Shown in pieces: positions 1-10,056 of a stretch of DNA of 64,000 nt. Position numbers and translations under genes: made by a program. Where the stretch lies: contig JAGTXO010000011.1 in NCBI GenBank assembly GCA_019448385.1, positions 834,001 to 898,000 of the forward strand. The letters run 5' to 3'. The notes beneath the pieces are model-generated. The model made no database searches. It saw nothing but the letters and a program-made list of their open reading frames with translations, and had not been told where the DNA came from. The stretch's first letter is position 1; every line of letters begins with the position of its first letter. The DNA is from Diacronema lutheri (lineage: Eukaryota > Haptophyta > Pavlovophyceae > Pavlovales > Pavlovaceae).

Positions 1-1926
1 TGCGCAGCGGAGCCTGCGCGTGCGCCACGCAGCGGCGGCGGCGCGCACGCACCACGTGAGCTGATGCGGACGCGCGTCATGGACCAGCGCGTGGCCGCGG
101 GCGCGGCGCGGCGCGGCGCGGGGCGGCGCGCGGCGCGGCGCGGCGCGCACCGACGCGCGAGACGGAGAGGCCGACGTTGATCGCGGGGCGGATGCCGCGA
201 TAGAAGAGCTCGGCCTCGAGGAAGATCTGCCCGTCCGTGATCGAGATGACGTTGGTCGGGATGTAGGCGGACACGTCGCCGGCCTGCGTCTCGATGACGG
301 GCAGCGCGGTGAGCGAACCGGCGCCAAAGGCCTTGCTCATCTTGGCCGCGCGCTCGAGAAGGCGCGAGTGGAGGTAGAAGACGTCACCCGGGTACGCCTC
401 GCGGCCGGGCGGGCGGCGGAGGAGGAGCGACATCTGGCGGTAGGCGACGGCCTGCTTGGAGAGGTCGTCGTAGATGATGAGCGCGTGCATCCCGTTGTCG
501 CGGAAGTACTCGCCAATCGTGCAGCCGGAGTACGGCGCGATGAACTGGAGGGGCGCGGCCTCGGAGGCCGTCGCCGCGACGATGCACGAGTACTCCATCG
601 CGCCCGCCGACTGGAGCGTCTTCATGAGCTGCGCGACGGTCGAGCGCTTCTGCCCGACGGCGACGTACACGCAGTAGAGCGACTTGGTCTTGTCGCCCTC
701 CGCGTTCACGCTCTTCTGGTTGATGATCGCGTCGATCGCGACGGCCGTCTTGCCCGTCTGCCGATCGCCTGCGCGGTGCGAGCGGAGGGAGCGGCGGGAC
801 GCGGCGGGGACGCATGAGCGCGTGCGCGTGCTGCGGGCAGCCTGTCGGCGCGGCAGGGCGCCGCACGCCACGCCGCGCGCCGCTCGGCCCACGCCGCGAC
901 GCCACGCTGGCCTCTACGGCTACCAGCGCGCTCAGCCGGCGGACCATGGTCGCGCGCTCGCGCGCGACCCGCCACCGCCAAGTCGAGCGCGCGCGCGCGC
1001 GGCTGGGCGAACGAGCCGGCCGTGGCGCCGCGTACCAATAATCAGCTCGCGCTGCCCGCGGCCGACCGGCACGAGGGAGTCGACAGCCTTGAGGCCCGTC
1101 TCCATCGGCTCGTGCACTGACTGGCGCGCAATGATGCCCGGCGCCTTCACCTCGATGCGCTGGCGCGTCACCTCGCCCGTGATCGCGCCCTTGCCGTCGA
1201 CCGGGTTGCCGAGCGCGTCGACGACGCGGCCGAGCATGCCCATGCCGACGGGCAGATCGATGATGGCGCCCGTGCGCTTCACCGTGTCGCCCTCCTTGAT
1301 GACGCGGTCGTTCCCGAAGACGACGATGCCGACATTGTCGTTCTCGAGGTTGAGCGCCATGCCCTTGAGCCCAGAGTCGAACTCCACCATCTCGCCGGCC
1401 TGGCACTTGCTCAGGCCGTGCACGCGCGCAATGCCGTCGCCGATCGCGAGCACCTTGCCCACCTCCGCCACGTCCGACGCCGACGCAAACTCAGAGATCT
1501 TCTTCTCGATGATCGACGAGAGCTCCGACGCGGACGGCATGTTCGCCTTGGACGACATCTCTGCGGGACGACGCAGCCGCAGTTGCGCGGGAGTGCAGGG
1601 GGTGCGTTGAGGGATGCCACGCGGGAGCGAGCGGGAGGCGAGACGGCACGGTGCACCGACCGCGCGGCACGCTCGGCTCGGCGACGCCCCCGCGCGGCGA
1701 GCGACGGCAGCGCTGCCCCCTGCCCTGAGAGACACGACGAGGCGACGCGGCTGGCGCGACGCGGGTGCGGCGTGCGCGCGCGAGCACGCGCGGCGAGGAG
1801 GCGGCGCGAACCGGCAGAGACCGTCGCCCGGAAGTGGCGCGCGCTGCGCACGCCGACCGCGCGGGCCGCCACCCGCGCCTCCGGCACGACGCGGCCGAGA
1901 GCCGCGATGGAGCGCGAGAGCTGCAT
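1..1926 (-). CDS. atpA: Mitochondrial F1 ATP synthase subunit alpha (3' end beyond window)
   Basis: Alpha subunit of the F1 sector of mitochondrial ATP synthase, a nucleotide-binding subunit of the alpha3beta3 hexamer in the matrix. Four exons fit: 1812-1926, 1036-1560, 151-768 and 1-13 (cut by the window edge). The introns are all GT-AG, in phase 1. Exon 1 alone encodes a basic, Arg/Ala-rich N-terminus ([20 protein letters not shown]) typical of a mitochondrial presequence. Exon 2 starts the mature protein ([11 protein letters not shown]). The P-loop GDRQTGKT spans the second intron and is restored exactly by splicing. The family signature [10 protein letters not shown] lies at the end of exon 3, and exon 4 opens with GSAAQ as in homologues. 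About 423 residues are visible; roughly 130 C-terminal ones should lie to the left. The start is 139 bp from the divergent MOB1 start. Confidence 0.95.
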
Positions 1927-2065
1927 GGCGAGAGGGGCCCACTCCAGCGAGTCCTCGGCAAAATGTCCTGCCCCGATGAGAGAGTCAGGGGCGCTTTGAA
2001 AAGCGGCGCTTGACCGCCCAGCAGGGCCGCTCCCCTCACTCAGCCGGGCCGGGCGGGGTTCGCCG
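1927..2065. promoter_or_regulatory. Probable bidirectional promoter, atpA / MOB1
   Basis: 139 bp separate the start codons of two divergent, clearly conserved genes, so both 5' UTRs and core promoters must lie here. No TATA box is evident. This is inference from gene layout only. Confidence 0.4.
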
Positions 2066-3130
2066 ATGGCGAACAAGCTCCTCAAGGCGTTCAACCTGTG
2101 CGCCGTGGCCGCCGCGCGAGCAGCTCACGCGACGCGTCATGCGCTGCGCGCCGGCCCCACGCGACGCCACGGGCGCGCGCCGCTCGACGCGTGCTCGCGT
2201 ACCGCGTGCTGCGCGCGGCCGCAGGGACAACCAGCGGACCTTCCGCCCAAAGAAGAAGCACGTCGTCGGCACGAAGCGCTACGAACTGCACAAGTATGCG
2301 CAGGCGACACTTGGCGCAGGTGCGCAGCCGCTCGTGCGCACGCATGGCCCGCCGCGCACCGCACCGTGCCGCGCTCTCGCGGCCGATGGGCGCGCACGGC
2401 GGTTGCGCGCGCGCGGCAGGCAACCTGCGCGAGGCCGTCACGCTGCCGCGCGGTGAGGACGTGAATGAGTGGCTCGCGGTGAACAGTGCGCGCGCCGCGC
2501 GCGCCGCCCGCCCCCGCGTCCGCTCGGCCGAGCCGCGTGGCGCGCTCCGCCGCACACGGCCGCGCGCCGGTCGGCGGCGCTCACGCGGCGCTTGGCCGGC
2601 GCCGCGCGGCGCGGCGCGCCGCGCCACGCGCAGCCGTCGACTTCTTCAACGAGATTTCGCTGCTGTACGGCACCATCGCCGAGTTCTGCGGGCACGAGTC
2701 GTGCCCCGTCATGTGCGCCGGCCCAAAGTACGAATACATGTGGGCAGACGGCGTGAATGTGAAAAAGCCCATCTCCGTCTCGGCGCCAGAGTACATCGAT
2801 CTGCTCATGACGTGGGTGCAGTCGCAAGTGGACAACGAGGCCATCTTCCCAACGCGGATAGGCGTGCCCTTCCCCGACAACTTTCGCGACATCTGCTCCA
2901 ACATCTTTCGCCGTCTCTTTCGCGTGTACGGGCACATCTACCACTCGCACTTCGAGTCCATCCTTCGCCTCGACGCCGAGCCGCACCTCAACACGTGCTT
3001 CAAGCACTTCGTCTACTTCGTGCATGAGTTCAACCTCATCCCCAACAAGCAGGAGATGGCGCCGTTGCAGGAACTCATCGACCAGCTCATGGCGCGCGAC
3101 GAGGCGCTCTACGGCATGTCGAGCGCTTGA
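2066..3130 (+). CDS. MOB1: MOB kinase activator 1 (MOB1)
   Basis: MOB1 is the co-activator of NDR/LATS-type kinases in Hippo/mitotic-exit signalling. Exons: 2066-2097, 2225-2319, 2420-2485 and 2634-3130; joined they give 229 residues, near the usual 210-220. The introns are GT-AG with donors GTGCGCC, GTGCGCA and GTGCGCG, and each junction rebuilds a conserved codon (for example ATLG-AG-NLREAV and AVN-TVDFFN). The family landmarks are present: NQRTFRPKKK, GEDVNEW, LYGTIAEFC and the zinc ligands C-x4-C (FCGHESCP) and H-x4-H (HIYHSH), plus the C-terminal FNLIPNKQEMAPLQELI. Longer open frames overlapping this gene on both strands are GC-driven shadows. Confidence 0.96.
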
Positions 3131-3224
3131 CCTGCCACGTGGGCGTGGGGGCGGCCTGGGCCGCGCCAGCCAAACTCGGTTCTGACCGATTGTCGCTGAC
3201 ACTGAGGCGGCCGATTGACAGGCA

Positions 3225-5232
3225 TCACTCGTCGTCGTCAAACACGTCGTCCCACTGCACGCCGCCCGGACGCGGCGACCCGCCGCCGGCCGCCGCCTTG
3301 CGCGGCTTGGCCGCTCGTCCTGGCGCGCCGCGCGCTCCCTCATCGGCCTCCTCCGCCTCCGCCGCCTCCTCCTCGCGCGCATCGCTCACGTCGTCGCCCG
3401 CGCCGCGCGATGCGTCGTCGTCGTCGCCGTCGACGCTGAGCGATTCGGCGTCACCATCACGGGCGACGTCCTCCACGTCGGAGCCATCGCCGCCGGCCTC
3501 TGCGCGCTCGAGCGCGTCGCGCGCAGCCTGAACGTGCGACTCGAGCTCGCGCATATCCTGCTTGCACGCGCGCAGCTCGTCGGGCAGCTCGGCGAGCGCG
3601 GGCAGTGATTGCAGCGCCTTGCCTTCGGGCGGGAGGGCGAGCGGCACGCTGCCGTCGTCTGGCGGCAGGCGGAAGTAGGGGAGGCGGCCGCGGCCCCAGT
3701 CGTGCAGCACGCCCTTCGCGGCCGTGTTCAGGTCGGGCTCGTTGCCCTTGAGCAGCTTGCCGTGCTTGCGCGCGAGCTGCGTGAGGAAATCCTCATAGTC
3801 CTGGCGCGCGGCGCGGCGGCACGGCCGGGCGGAGCGCGCGCGCGCGGGGACGGCGGGGAGGTCGCACGGCGCACCACGGAGCGCGCGCGCGCGAACGCGC
3901 CGGAGCGCGGCGGTGCGGCGCGTGCGCCGCCGCCGTGGCCGCCGCGCTGTGCGCGCGCTCTCTCACCGTCCACGACTGCACGCCGTATGTGCGTTGGATG
4001 TGCTCGCGCTTAACGCGCTCGAGTACGCCGGCGACGTGGACGGTGCAGTCCTCGATGCGCTCGATGCGCACGACGCCCTTGAGCACGAGCTCCGTCTCGC
4101 TCGCGCCCGAAGGCAGCACGGTGCCCGGGCAGTCGATCAAGTAGATCTTGCGGAAGAGCGTGATGTATTGCCACACTTTGGTCTCGCCCGGGATCGGTGC
4201 AACGTTGCACACCTTCTTCTTGCGCAGCGTGTTGATCACGCTCGACTTGCCCACGTTGGGGTAGCCGATGAAGCCGACCGAGATCGCCTTCTTGTCCGCG
4301 TGCAGCTTGCCAAACTGCCGGAGCAGGTTGATGAACGCGCCCTTTCCGAACGGGTTGGTGATCGACGCGTGGAACGCGATCGTCGGCGCCTCCTTGGAGA
4401 GGACACGGATCCAGTGCGCGGTCACCTTGGTCGGGAGGAGGTCGCACTTGTTGAGCACGAAGATGAGGTGCTTGTGCGCCGCGTTGCGCCGGATGAACGC
4501 CTCGACGTGGTAGGCGCGCGTGCCGAGCGGGTCGCGCGCGTCGAGAACTTGCACGAGGACGTCCGACGAGTCGACGACCTTGAGGACCTCGCCCTTGATG
4601 CGGCGAGACATGCCCGCCTCGAAGACCTTCTCGCGCGCCGCCTCGGTGAAACCCGCCGCCTCGCGCTCCACGCTCGTGTCGCCCTCCTCGGCGTAGCCAC
4701 TCGCCGCCTCGTCCGCGCGCGCGACGAGCGACTGCAGGTCGTACACGGGCAGCTTCGCGCGCTTGCGCTGCTGGCGCGGGCCAAAGGTGGACTCGTAAGT
4801 CTCGGCGCCGAGCAGGTCCATCCGCGCGCGACTCGGCGTATCCTTGAGCAGCCCCATCGGCAGCTTGTGCTGCTTGAGCAGCACCGAGTACGGGTCTGCG
4901 ACCTTGGCCGCGACCTCCTCGCGAAACGCCTGCATCTCGCGCTGGCCGACGACGCGCGTGTTGCCGAACCAGCGGCGGTCGGGCGCGATGCGAGCGGGCA
5001 GCATCTCGCGCACCTGCTGCCCCACGCCCACGCCGCCCTTGACGATCTTACCCGTGTCGTCGCGCTTGATCTTCGAGCGGTACATGTTCAGGCGGTTGAT
5101 CGTCGCCTTGTCGCGCAGCTGCGGGCCGCTGCCCTTGGCGCGCTTGGTCGCGACGCGGTTTACCGAAGTGGACGCATTGCTCCCCGTGTGCAGGCTGTTG
5201 GACTGCGCGTGCAGCCGCCGCGCCTTTGGCAT
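3225..5232 (-). CDS. NOG2: Nucleolar GTP-binding protein 2 (NOG2/GNL2)
   Basis: Circularly permuted GTPase of the YlqF/RbgA family, needed for maturation and export of the pre-60S ribosomal subunit. Exons: 3967-5232 and 3225-3800, with a phase-0 GT-AG intron (3801-3966); the product is 613 aa. The NGP1-N region is clear ([31 protein letters not shown]). The G motifs come in permuted order: NKCD around residue 259, P-loop GYPNVGKSS around 325, DCPG around 365. Exon 2 begins [19 protein letters not shown], as in homologues, and ends in a long acidic tail, common for nucleolar proteins. The start ATG (5232) fits the conserved N-terminus. The gene is head-to-head with the phosphatase-like gene, 141 bp apart. 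Confidence 0.95.
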
Positions 5233-5373
5233 CGCCCCCGAGCTTCGCGCAGAGGGGGCCGGCCGTCGGAGGTGGCCTTCCTGCACAAAAACCACGTGGG
5301 AGGGCCGTGTGGCTCGCACCCTTTTCGACTCGCGCCGGCGAGACTTTCCCCCCGGGGCGGCGGGCCGAGGGGC

Positions 5374-6180
5374 ATGAAGGGTGGGGGCGGGATGCTGCCG
5401 CGCGGGAATCGGGACGCGCCAGGGTACGCGCCGCTGGCAGCGATGCACCCGCTGCTCTACGTGGGCAACGAGCTCGCGGCCTCGCACGCGCCCGCTCCGG
5501 GCTACTTCCAGAGCGTCGTCTCGACCGTCCCACCGCTCGACGCGCAGCTCTCGCGCACGCCGAGCCTCACGACGCACAGGGTCTACTTCCTCGACGAGAT
5601 GGGGCGCGAGTCGCCCGCCGGCGAGGCATACGCGCGCTCGTGCATCCTCGCCGGCGCCGAGGCCGTCCGCGCCGCCCTCGCGCTGGGCAAGCGCACGCTC
5701 GTCCACTGCGCGTACGGGCAGAACCGCTCGACCGCCATTTGCATCGCGTTCGCGGTGCTTTACCAGGGGTGGACGGCGGAGGAGGCGACGGCCTATGTCG
5801 TGCGGCAGAACCGTCTGCACCGGCAGTACTACGGGCAGCACCCGTGCTCGAACGCAACGTTCAACCGGATCGTCAAGGAGCTCTCCGACACGCACGGGCG
5901 CGCGAGCGGCGCGCGCCTCGCTGGCGCGCCCGTTGCCAAGAAGCCGCGCACCAGCCTGCTCACGTCGTGGCTGGGCATCGCCTCGCTCGCCGCCGCGCCC
6001 ATCCTCCGCCGCCATAGCATGTCCGCCGCCGGCCCCGTGGCCGCCGAAGGCCGCGAGGCGTCGGTGCTCGCGTCTTCGCGCAGCGCGGGCGCCGACGCGC
6101 ACGCCGACATGCCTGCGTCGGGCTCGCTCCTGCCGCGCGGCCGCAGTAGCCTAACCGTTGGCCGCGGAATGGGCGCGTGA
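5374..6180 (+). CDS. Dual-specificity phosphatase-like protein
   Basis: Single-exon, 268-aa member of the cysteine-based protein phosphatase superfamily. The HCx5R loop is intact: H111-C112-A-Y-G-Q-N-R118-S, giving the nucleophilic Cys and phosphate-binding Arg. A possible general acid is the Asp in [13 protein letters not shown] about 30 residues upstream, as usual in DSPs. The domain starts near [11 protein letters not shown] and ends near NRIVKELSD; the last about 90 residues are low-complexity and Ala/Ser-rich. The substrate cannot be inferred. ATG 5374 is the first ATG of the frame after the stretch antisense to NOG2; ATG 5392 or 5443 would also keep the domain. The open frame extends far upstream only because of base composition. 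Confidence 0.8.
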   Translation: MKGGGGMLPRGNRDAPGYAPLAAMHPLLYVGNELAASHAPAPGYFQSVVSTVPPLDAQLSRTPSLTTHRVYFLDEMGRESPAGEAYARSCILAGAEAVRAALALGKRTLVHCAYGQNRSTAICIAFAVLYQGWTAEEATAYVVRQNRLHRQYYGQHPCSNATFNRIVKELSDTHGRASGARLAGAPVAKKPRTSLLTSWLGIASLAAAPILRRHSMSAAGPVAAEGREASVLASSRSAGADAHADMPASGSLLPRGRSSLTVGRGMGA

Positions 6181-7271
6181 CTTGCGATTTTGCGCTGCCA
6201 TTCGAGCGTCCTTGATGAGCGCATCTCGTCTTCCCCACTTTGGCCCCCACTCTTTCGCTCGCTCCGTTCGTCACGCCTCGGCACGCCTCGGCCCCGTGCA
6301 CGCCCCCCTCCCCTGCTGACCCGTTCGCAAATTTCAACGGCCGTAAAAGCGTCGTGTCCGCGAACACCGCCCGCGAACTGGCGCGCCGCACCCTGCGCGC
6401 AGGTGCCGCGAAACGTGCGCCGCACCGCGAACGCCATCTGGGACACGCTCGGTCGGGACAAGCGCAAGGAGCTGCGCGCGCGGCTCGAGGCGCTGGACCT
6501 GCGCGACCACGATGGCGAGCCGATCAGGTGGACCGCTCGAGGAGGCTCGCCTTCCACGATGGCGAGGCGCACAGCGCCAGCTCGGCGAGTTCGCCTCCTT
6601 TCTTCTTCTTTTTTTTTTTTTTGGTTGGGTGCTCGGCGAGGGCGAGTTCCTCGCCTTCCACCGCGAGCGCGCGCGGGTGCGCGAGCGCGCCGCCGAGCAC
6701 GTGGACGACGCGCCGGCGCGCCGCTAGGAGCGCTGGCGGCGCGACAGCAGCGGGCGGTCCAACGCGGCGCGCGTCGCCGAGGCGCTCATCGCGGCGCACT
6801 GCGTCGACGGCGTGACTCGCGACCGGGCTCGTGTGCGTGGGCAAGTGGCTGCACGACCACAGGGGCGCGCAGCCCAAGGACGCGCCGCCCGCCTTCCAGG
6901 TGGGGCTGCTGCGCGAGCTGCGGCGGCGCGGCGTCGCGGCCGTCTTCGTGCCCGAGCCGTACACGTCGATGCACTGCTCGATGCCGTGGCTCGTCAAGGG
7001 CGGCAGGCTGCAACGCTGCGGCGCCGTGCTCGCGCAGGACCCGCGCCTGCCCGTGGCAGTGGCAAAGGGCGGCACGCGCACGGTGCACGTGCTTGTCGTC
7101 TGCCCGGCGTGCGGTTAAGGTTGACCGCGCGCTGCTAAAAAGGAGGCGGAATTTCAATCAATTACACATAAGGGAAAAGTGCCCGCCGTTGGGCAATGGA
7201 CGTCCAAGCACAACGTTTAGGACTCTCCGGGTCCTCCTCGTGAGTACTCGCCAATCTGCCAGGGTGGCCCC
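6181..7271. other. Intergenic region with mobile-element debris
   Basis: About 1.1 kb between two confident genes. It holds a degenerate copy of the dispersed repeat (roughly 6241-6322), a run of T at about 6608-6622, frame-broken mobile-element coding debris (separate entry) and, close to the zinc-finger gene, an AT-richer stretch (7119-7260) that may carry its promoter. No intact gene is seen. Confidence 0.6.
6421..7118 (+). pseudogene. Decayed mobile-element ORF with zinc-ribbon end (copy 1)
   Basis: Coding-like segments shift frame several times: IWDTLGRDKRKELRARLEAL (from about 6431), a helical segment after the T-run, RWRRDSSGRSNAARVAEALI (from about 6730), then a longer open stretch from about 6831 with GKWLHDH, FQVGLLRELRRRGVAAVFVPEPYTS, a Cys-x-His-type cluster and a final CPACG followed by a stop. 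The order 'variable-length helix, VPEPYTSxxC, ..., CPxCG' resembles the zinc ribbon near the end of TnpB/Fanzor-type nucleases and similar transposon proteins (inference). A shorter related relic lies at 62341-62574. With introns it could still be a gene, but I could not join the pieces convincingly. Confidence 0.5.
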
Positions 7272-8996
7272 ATGGGCGAAGGTATCATGCTCATGGGCGA
7301 AGGAGGCCAGCCCTCCGACGCCCACGCGCTGCTCAAGAGGCCGATGGCAGGCTTCCTCTCCGGGCTGGACCTGCAGCGCTACCCGTGCACCTGGCCGGGC
7401 TGCACCAAGGAGTACACGACGTCGGGCAACCTTAACCAGCACGTGGCCTCTGCGCACAACGGCACGCGCTTCCGCTGCTCGGTCAAGTGGTGCGGCAAGA
7501 CGTACACACGCGCGATCAAGTTGAACAAGCACGAGGCAACCGCGCATCCGGGCGAGCTCTTTGCCTGCCCGCGCCCGCGCTGCCGAAAGGCCTTTGGGTC
7601 CGACGCGCAGCTCGCCGCACACATCCGCGAGCAGCACAGCCGCGCGCTCTTTGTCTGCCCGCGGCACGGCTGCGGCAAGATGTACGTGAGCCGCAACTCG
7701 CTCTTCCAGCACTTCCTTTTGCACCACGAAGGCCAGGCGGTTGCTCTTGCGCGCACCGAGCCCCAGCGCAGCCTGCCCGCCGAACTCAACTTTGGGCAGG
7801 GCGCGCCGCGCGCCGGGCTCGACGAGCAGCGGCGGCCAGACGCGCCGCGCGCTGGCGAGGGCGCGCTTGCGCCGAGCGAGCTGCGCGCGCCGGCGGCCGA
7901 GCCTTGTGCGTGCGCGCAGCCGCACTCAATGGCCGCGCTTTCCCCCACCGGTTGCAGCCAGCCTGCCTGCGCGGCATGCGTGCACGCCGCGCCAGGCCGT
8001 GCATTTGGCGCGCACGCGCTGCCGCACATCGAGGGCATCGCGCACGTTCCGGGCGGAACGTGCGAGCCGCCGGAGCGCACGTCGCCCACGCACACGCTGC
8101 CGCCGACGCCCGACGCGAGCGCGGCGGACGACGAGCGCGTGCGCCGCGCGGCCGGCTGCGCGGAGTCGAGCGCCGTCGGTACAAGCATCCTTGCGGCCGT
8201 GCCGCCACCTCCGTCGTACGCCGCTGCTAGCGTCCCATCGAGGCCGGGCGACTTTGGTGCGTTCGGCAGAGCGCCCATGCCGGCCGTGCAGCCCGTCGAG
8301 CCGTGCGACTCCGCACAGCTCGCGGCTGCTCGGCCACCGCACTGCGGCGCTGCCTTCGGATGCGCTCAAGACAAGGACGCGGTCCGAGCGGCGCTGCTGC
8401 ACGTGCCGCCCGAGCTCAGCGCCTCGGCGCTCGCGCCAGAGCTGTGCAGCTTCGGCGCGTCGTGCGGGCCGCCCAGCCAGCCGCGAGCCGCATATTGCGG
8501 CCCGCCGCAGCAGCAAAGCGCATGGCCGGGTGGCACGTACGCATGGCCGGGGCCGCTTTCCGCGCAGCACGCCGGCATGCACCCCCACAACGCGCCGAGC
8601 TACGAGCGGCCTCCGCCGTACTACACGTCGCCGCCCGCCGACTGGGCGGCCGGCCCGGCTCACGACGGCGTGGGCGCGCACCCGACATTCGTCTGCGCCG
8701 CCGGGGCGCCTGCGCCCTGCTTTGGCCCTCCCCCGGGCGCATGCCCAGCGAGCACCTGCTGGATCCCACCGCACACCGCCTCCGCCGCGCCCGTCGAGCG
8801 ACCGAATGCATACACGTTCACGTGGGGCCCCGCGCCGCCGCCATCGTCCTTTGTATACGTGCAGACGCTGGTGCCCGGCCCGATGGCGTGCGCAGCGGGC
8901 TGCACGCACACACAGCCGAGCAGCAGCGCGTACGAGGCGCCGCCGTGGGCACCGTGGCTCGCGCCACCTCGGTCGCACTCTGATGGCTGGCACTGA
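7272..8996 (+). CDS. C2H2 zinc-finger protein (four fingers)
   Basis: Single-exon protein of 574 aa, probably a nucleic-acid-binding transcription regulator. Four consecutive fingers of the C-x4-C-x12-H-x3-4-H type lie at about residues 37-155 (YPCTWPGCTKEY, FRCSVKWCGKTY, FACPRPRCRKAF, FVCPRHGCGKMY), a spacing typical of TFIIIA/ZIC-like arrays. The remaining about 420 residues are Pro/Ala/Cys-rich and probably disordered, ending in a Tyr/Pro/Trp-rich region that could act in activation. ATG 7272 is followed by a second in-frame ATG six codons later; either is plausible. The target DNA cannot be inferred. Nothing in the sequence indicates truncation. Confidence 0.85.
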   Translation: MGEGIMLMGEGGQPSDAHALLKRPMAGFLSGLDLQRYPCTWPGCTKEYTTSGNLNQHVASAHNGTRFRCSVKWCGKTYTRAIKLNKHEATAHPGELFACPRPRCRKAFGSDAQLAAHIREQHSRALFVCPRHGCGKMYVSRNSLFQHFLLHHEGQAVALARTEPQRSLPAELNFGQGAPRAGLDEQRRPDAPRAGEGALAPSELRAPAAEPCACAQPHSMAALSPTGCSQPACAACVHAAPGRAFGAHALPHIEGIAHVPGGTCEPPERTSPTHTLPPTPDASAADDERVRRAAGCAESSAVGTSILAAVPPPPSYAAASVPSRPGDFGAFGRAPMPAVQPVEPCDSAQLAAARPPHCGAAFGCAQDKDAVRAALLHVPPELSASALAPELCSFGASCGPPSQPRAAYCGPPQQQSAWPGGTYAWPGPLSAQHAGMHPHNAPSYERPPPYYTSPPADWAAGPAHDGVGAHPTFVCAAGAPAPCFGPPPGACPASTCWIPPHTASAAPVERPNAYTFTWGPAPPPSSFVYVQTLVPGPMACAAGCTHTQPSSSAYEAPPWAPWLAPPRSHSDGWH

Positions 8997-9359
8997 GAGT
9001 GCCCCACTCTGCGCTGCGCCGGCACTGGCGGCCGGCCGGCGCGCGCGCGTGCTCGCGCACACACCCACCGGCCTGCGCTTGGGTCGGAGCTGCGCTTGGC
9101 GCGAAATGGTCCGCGCAGCGCGAGCAGCTCCCGCTGCTGCATCTTCGACGTTCGTCAAGCCCGAGGCCTGTACGTCATGGAAATCACCACCGTGAACTTT
9201 TTGTACTAACGGCGCTTACGAACTTTTTGTATGTCCCCTGCCACGTCCTTGCCGTCCCGGCCGTTCCCGCTGCCGGCGTGCACAGGGTCGACGCCCTGAT
9301 TTCGGCCTGATGTTGCGTGCGCCCTTTCGCTCGCTCCGTTTGTCCAGCCTCGTGCGGCG
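8997..9359. other. Intergenic region between convergent zinc-finger and Erv1 genes
   Basis: 363 bp holding the 3' ends of two convergent genes. The right half is filled by a copy of the dispersed repeat (9204-9352), which abuts the Erv1 stop codon. The short sequence GAACTTTTTGTA occurs twice (about 9194 and 9220), on each side of the 16-base end motif. Confidence 0.6.
9204..9352 (+). repeat. Dispersed repeat, copy A (with left inverted-terminal motif)
   Basis: The core 9244-9352 (CGTCCTTGCCGTCC ... TTTGTCCAGCCTCG) is nearly identical to copies at 40204 and 40502. It is preceded at 9204-9219 by TACTAACGGCGCTTAC, the reverse complement (one mismatch) of the motif GTAAGCGTCGTTAGTA that ends the 40-kb copies. 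This copy lacks the right part and ends just before the Erv1 stop. It looks like one end of a small inverted-repeat element. Confidence 0.7.
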
Positions 9360-10030
9360 TCAGCTGATCGCCTCTTCGCCGTGCGCCTTCCCCTGCGCAA
9401 GCTCGCACGCCCTGCTCGCCGTGCGCCACGCCTCGTCGAGCTCCTTGAGGTTGCAGCGGAAGGCTGGCTTGCCAATCTTCGCGTTCACGTGGTTGTGCAG
9501 CTCGCACATCCAGATGCTGAAGTCTGCGCGCGAGTCAATGCGCGGCGGCATCTGCTCGATCGCCTCCGCCATGTCGTGAGCACACTCCTTGCACGGATAC
9601 AGCGAGGAGAGCGAGCGCACAAAATGCGACGCCGCGGCCTTTTCCGAGGCGGTCGGCATCTCGGGGTAGTACGCCGCGACGGTGTGCAGCTAGGCAGCGG
9701 GAAGGGCGATGGCATGGGGTGGCGAGGGCGCGCGAGAAGAGCGCAGACACGTCGGACGCAGGAGCCGTGCAAGGAGTGACGCGGATCAGAGACGCGCGTG
9801 CGCGCGCACGGCGGCGCAATGTCTGCAGGCGCGGCTAAGCGGGCGAATCTCGCCGCACATTGCGCTCGCACCAGCGTCCAGCTGTGCCTGCCAAGCTCGT
9901 CGCGATCGGGCGGGCAGACAGGTTGTGCAGTCTTCGAGGCGGTCGCGGCGGCCATCGTCGCCTTGAAGGCCTCCGACCTCGACTCGCACGCCGGCTCCTT
10001 GCACGGAGGAGGCGGCCGAGCGGGCGGCAT
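9360..10030 (-). CDS. ERV1: FAD-linked sulfhydryl oxidase, Erv1/ALR family
   Basis: Oxidises thiols to disulfides using FAD; in mitochondria it works with Mia40 in intermembrane-space import, and related forms act in the ER. Exons 9872-10030 and 9360-9689 (phase-0 GT-AG intron) give 162 aa. The protein matches the ALR core: CPPDRDELGRHSW, then LLHTVAAYYPE across the junction, the redox pair C86-K-E-C89 (YPCKECAHD), ELHNHVN for flavin binding, and GKPAFRCN. An N-terminal Cys-x4-Cys (CKEPAC) may be the shuttle disulfide, in place of the CxxC of other ALRs. The start ATG is only 26 bp from the ABC transporter ATG on the other strand; an internal ATG at residue 26 would leave more promoter space but drop the shuttle cysteines. 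Confidence 0.92.
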
Positions 10031-10056
10031 CTCCGGCTTGCCTTCGCGAGAAAAAA

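Noticed and set aside
3913-5373. Upstream part of a 755-codon plus-strand open frame running into the phosphatase-like gene
   Set aside because: It is antisense to the well-conserved NOG2 gene and has no recognisable motifs; high GC leaves many long stop-free frames.
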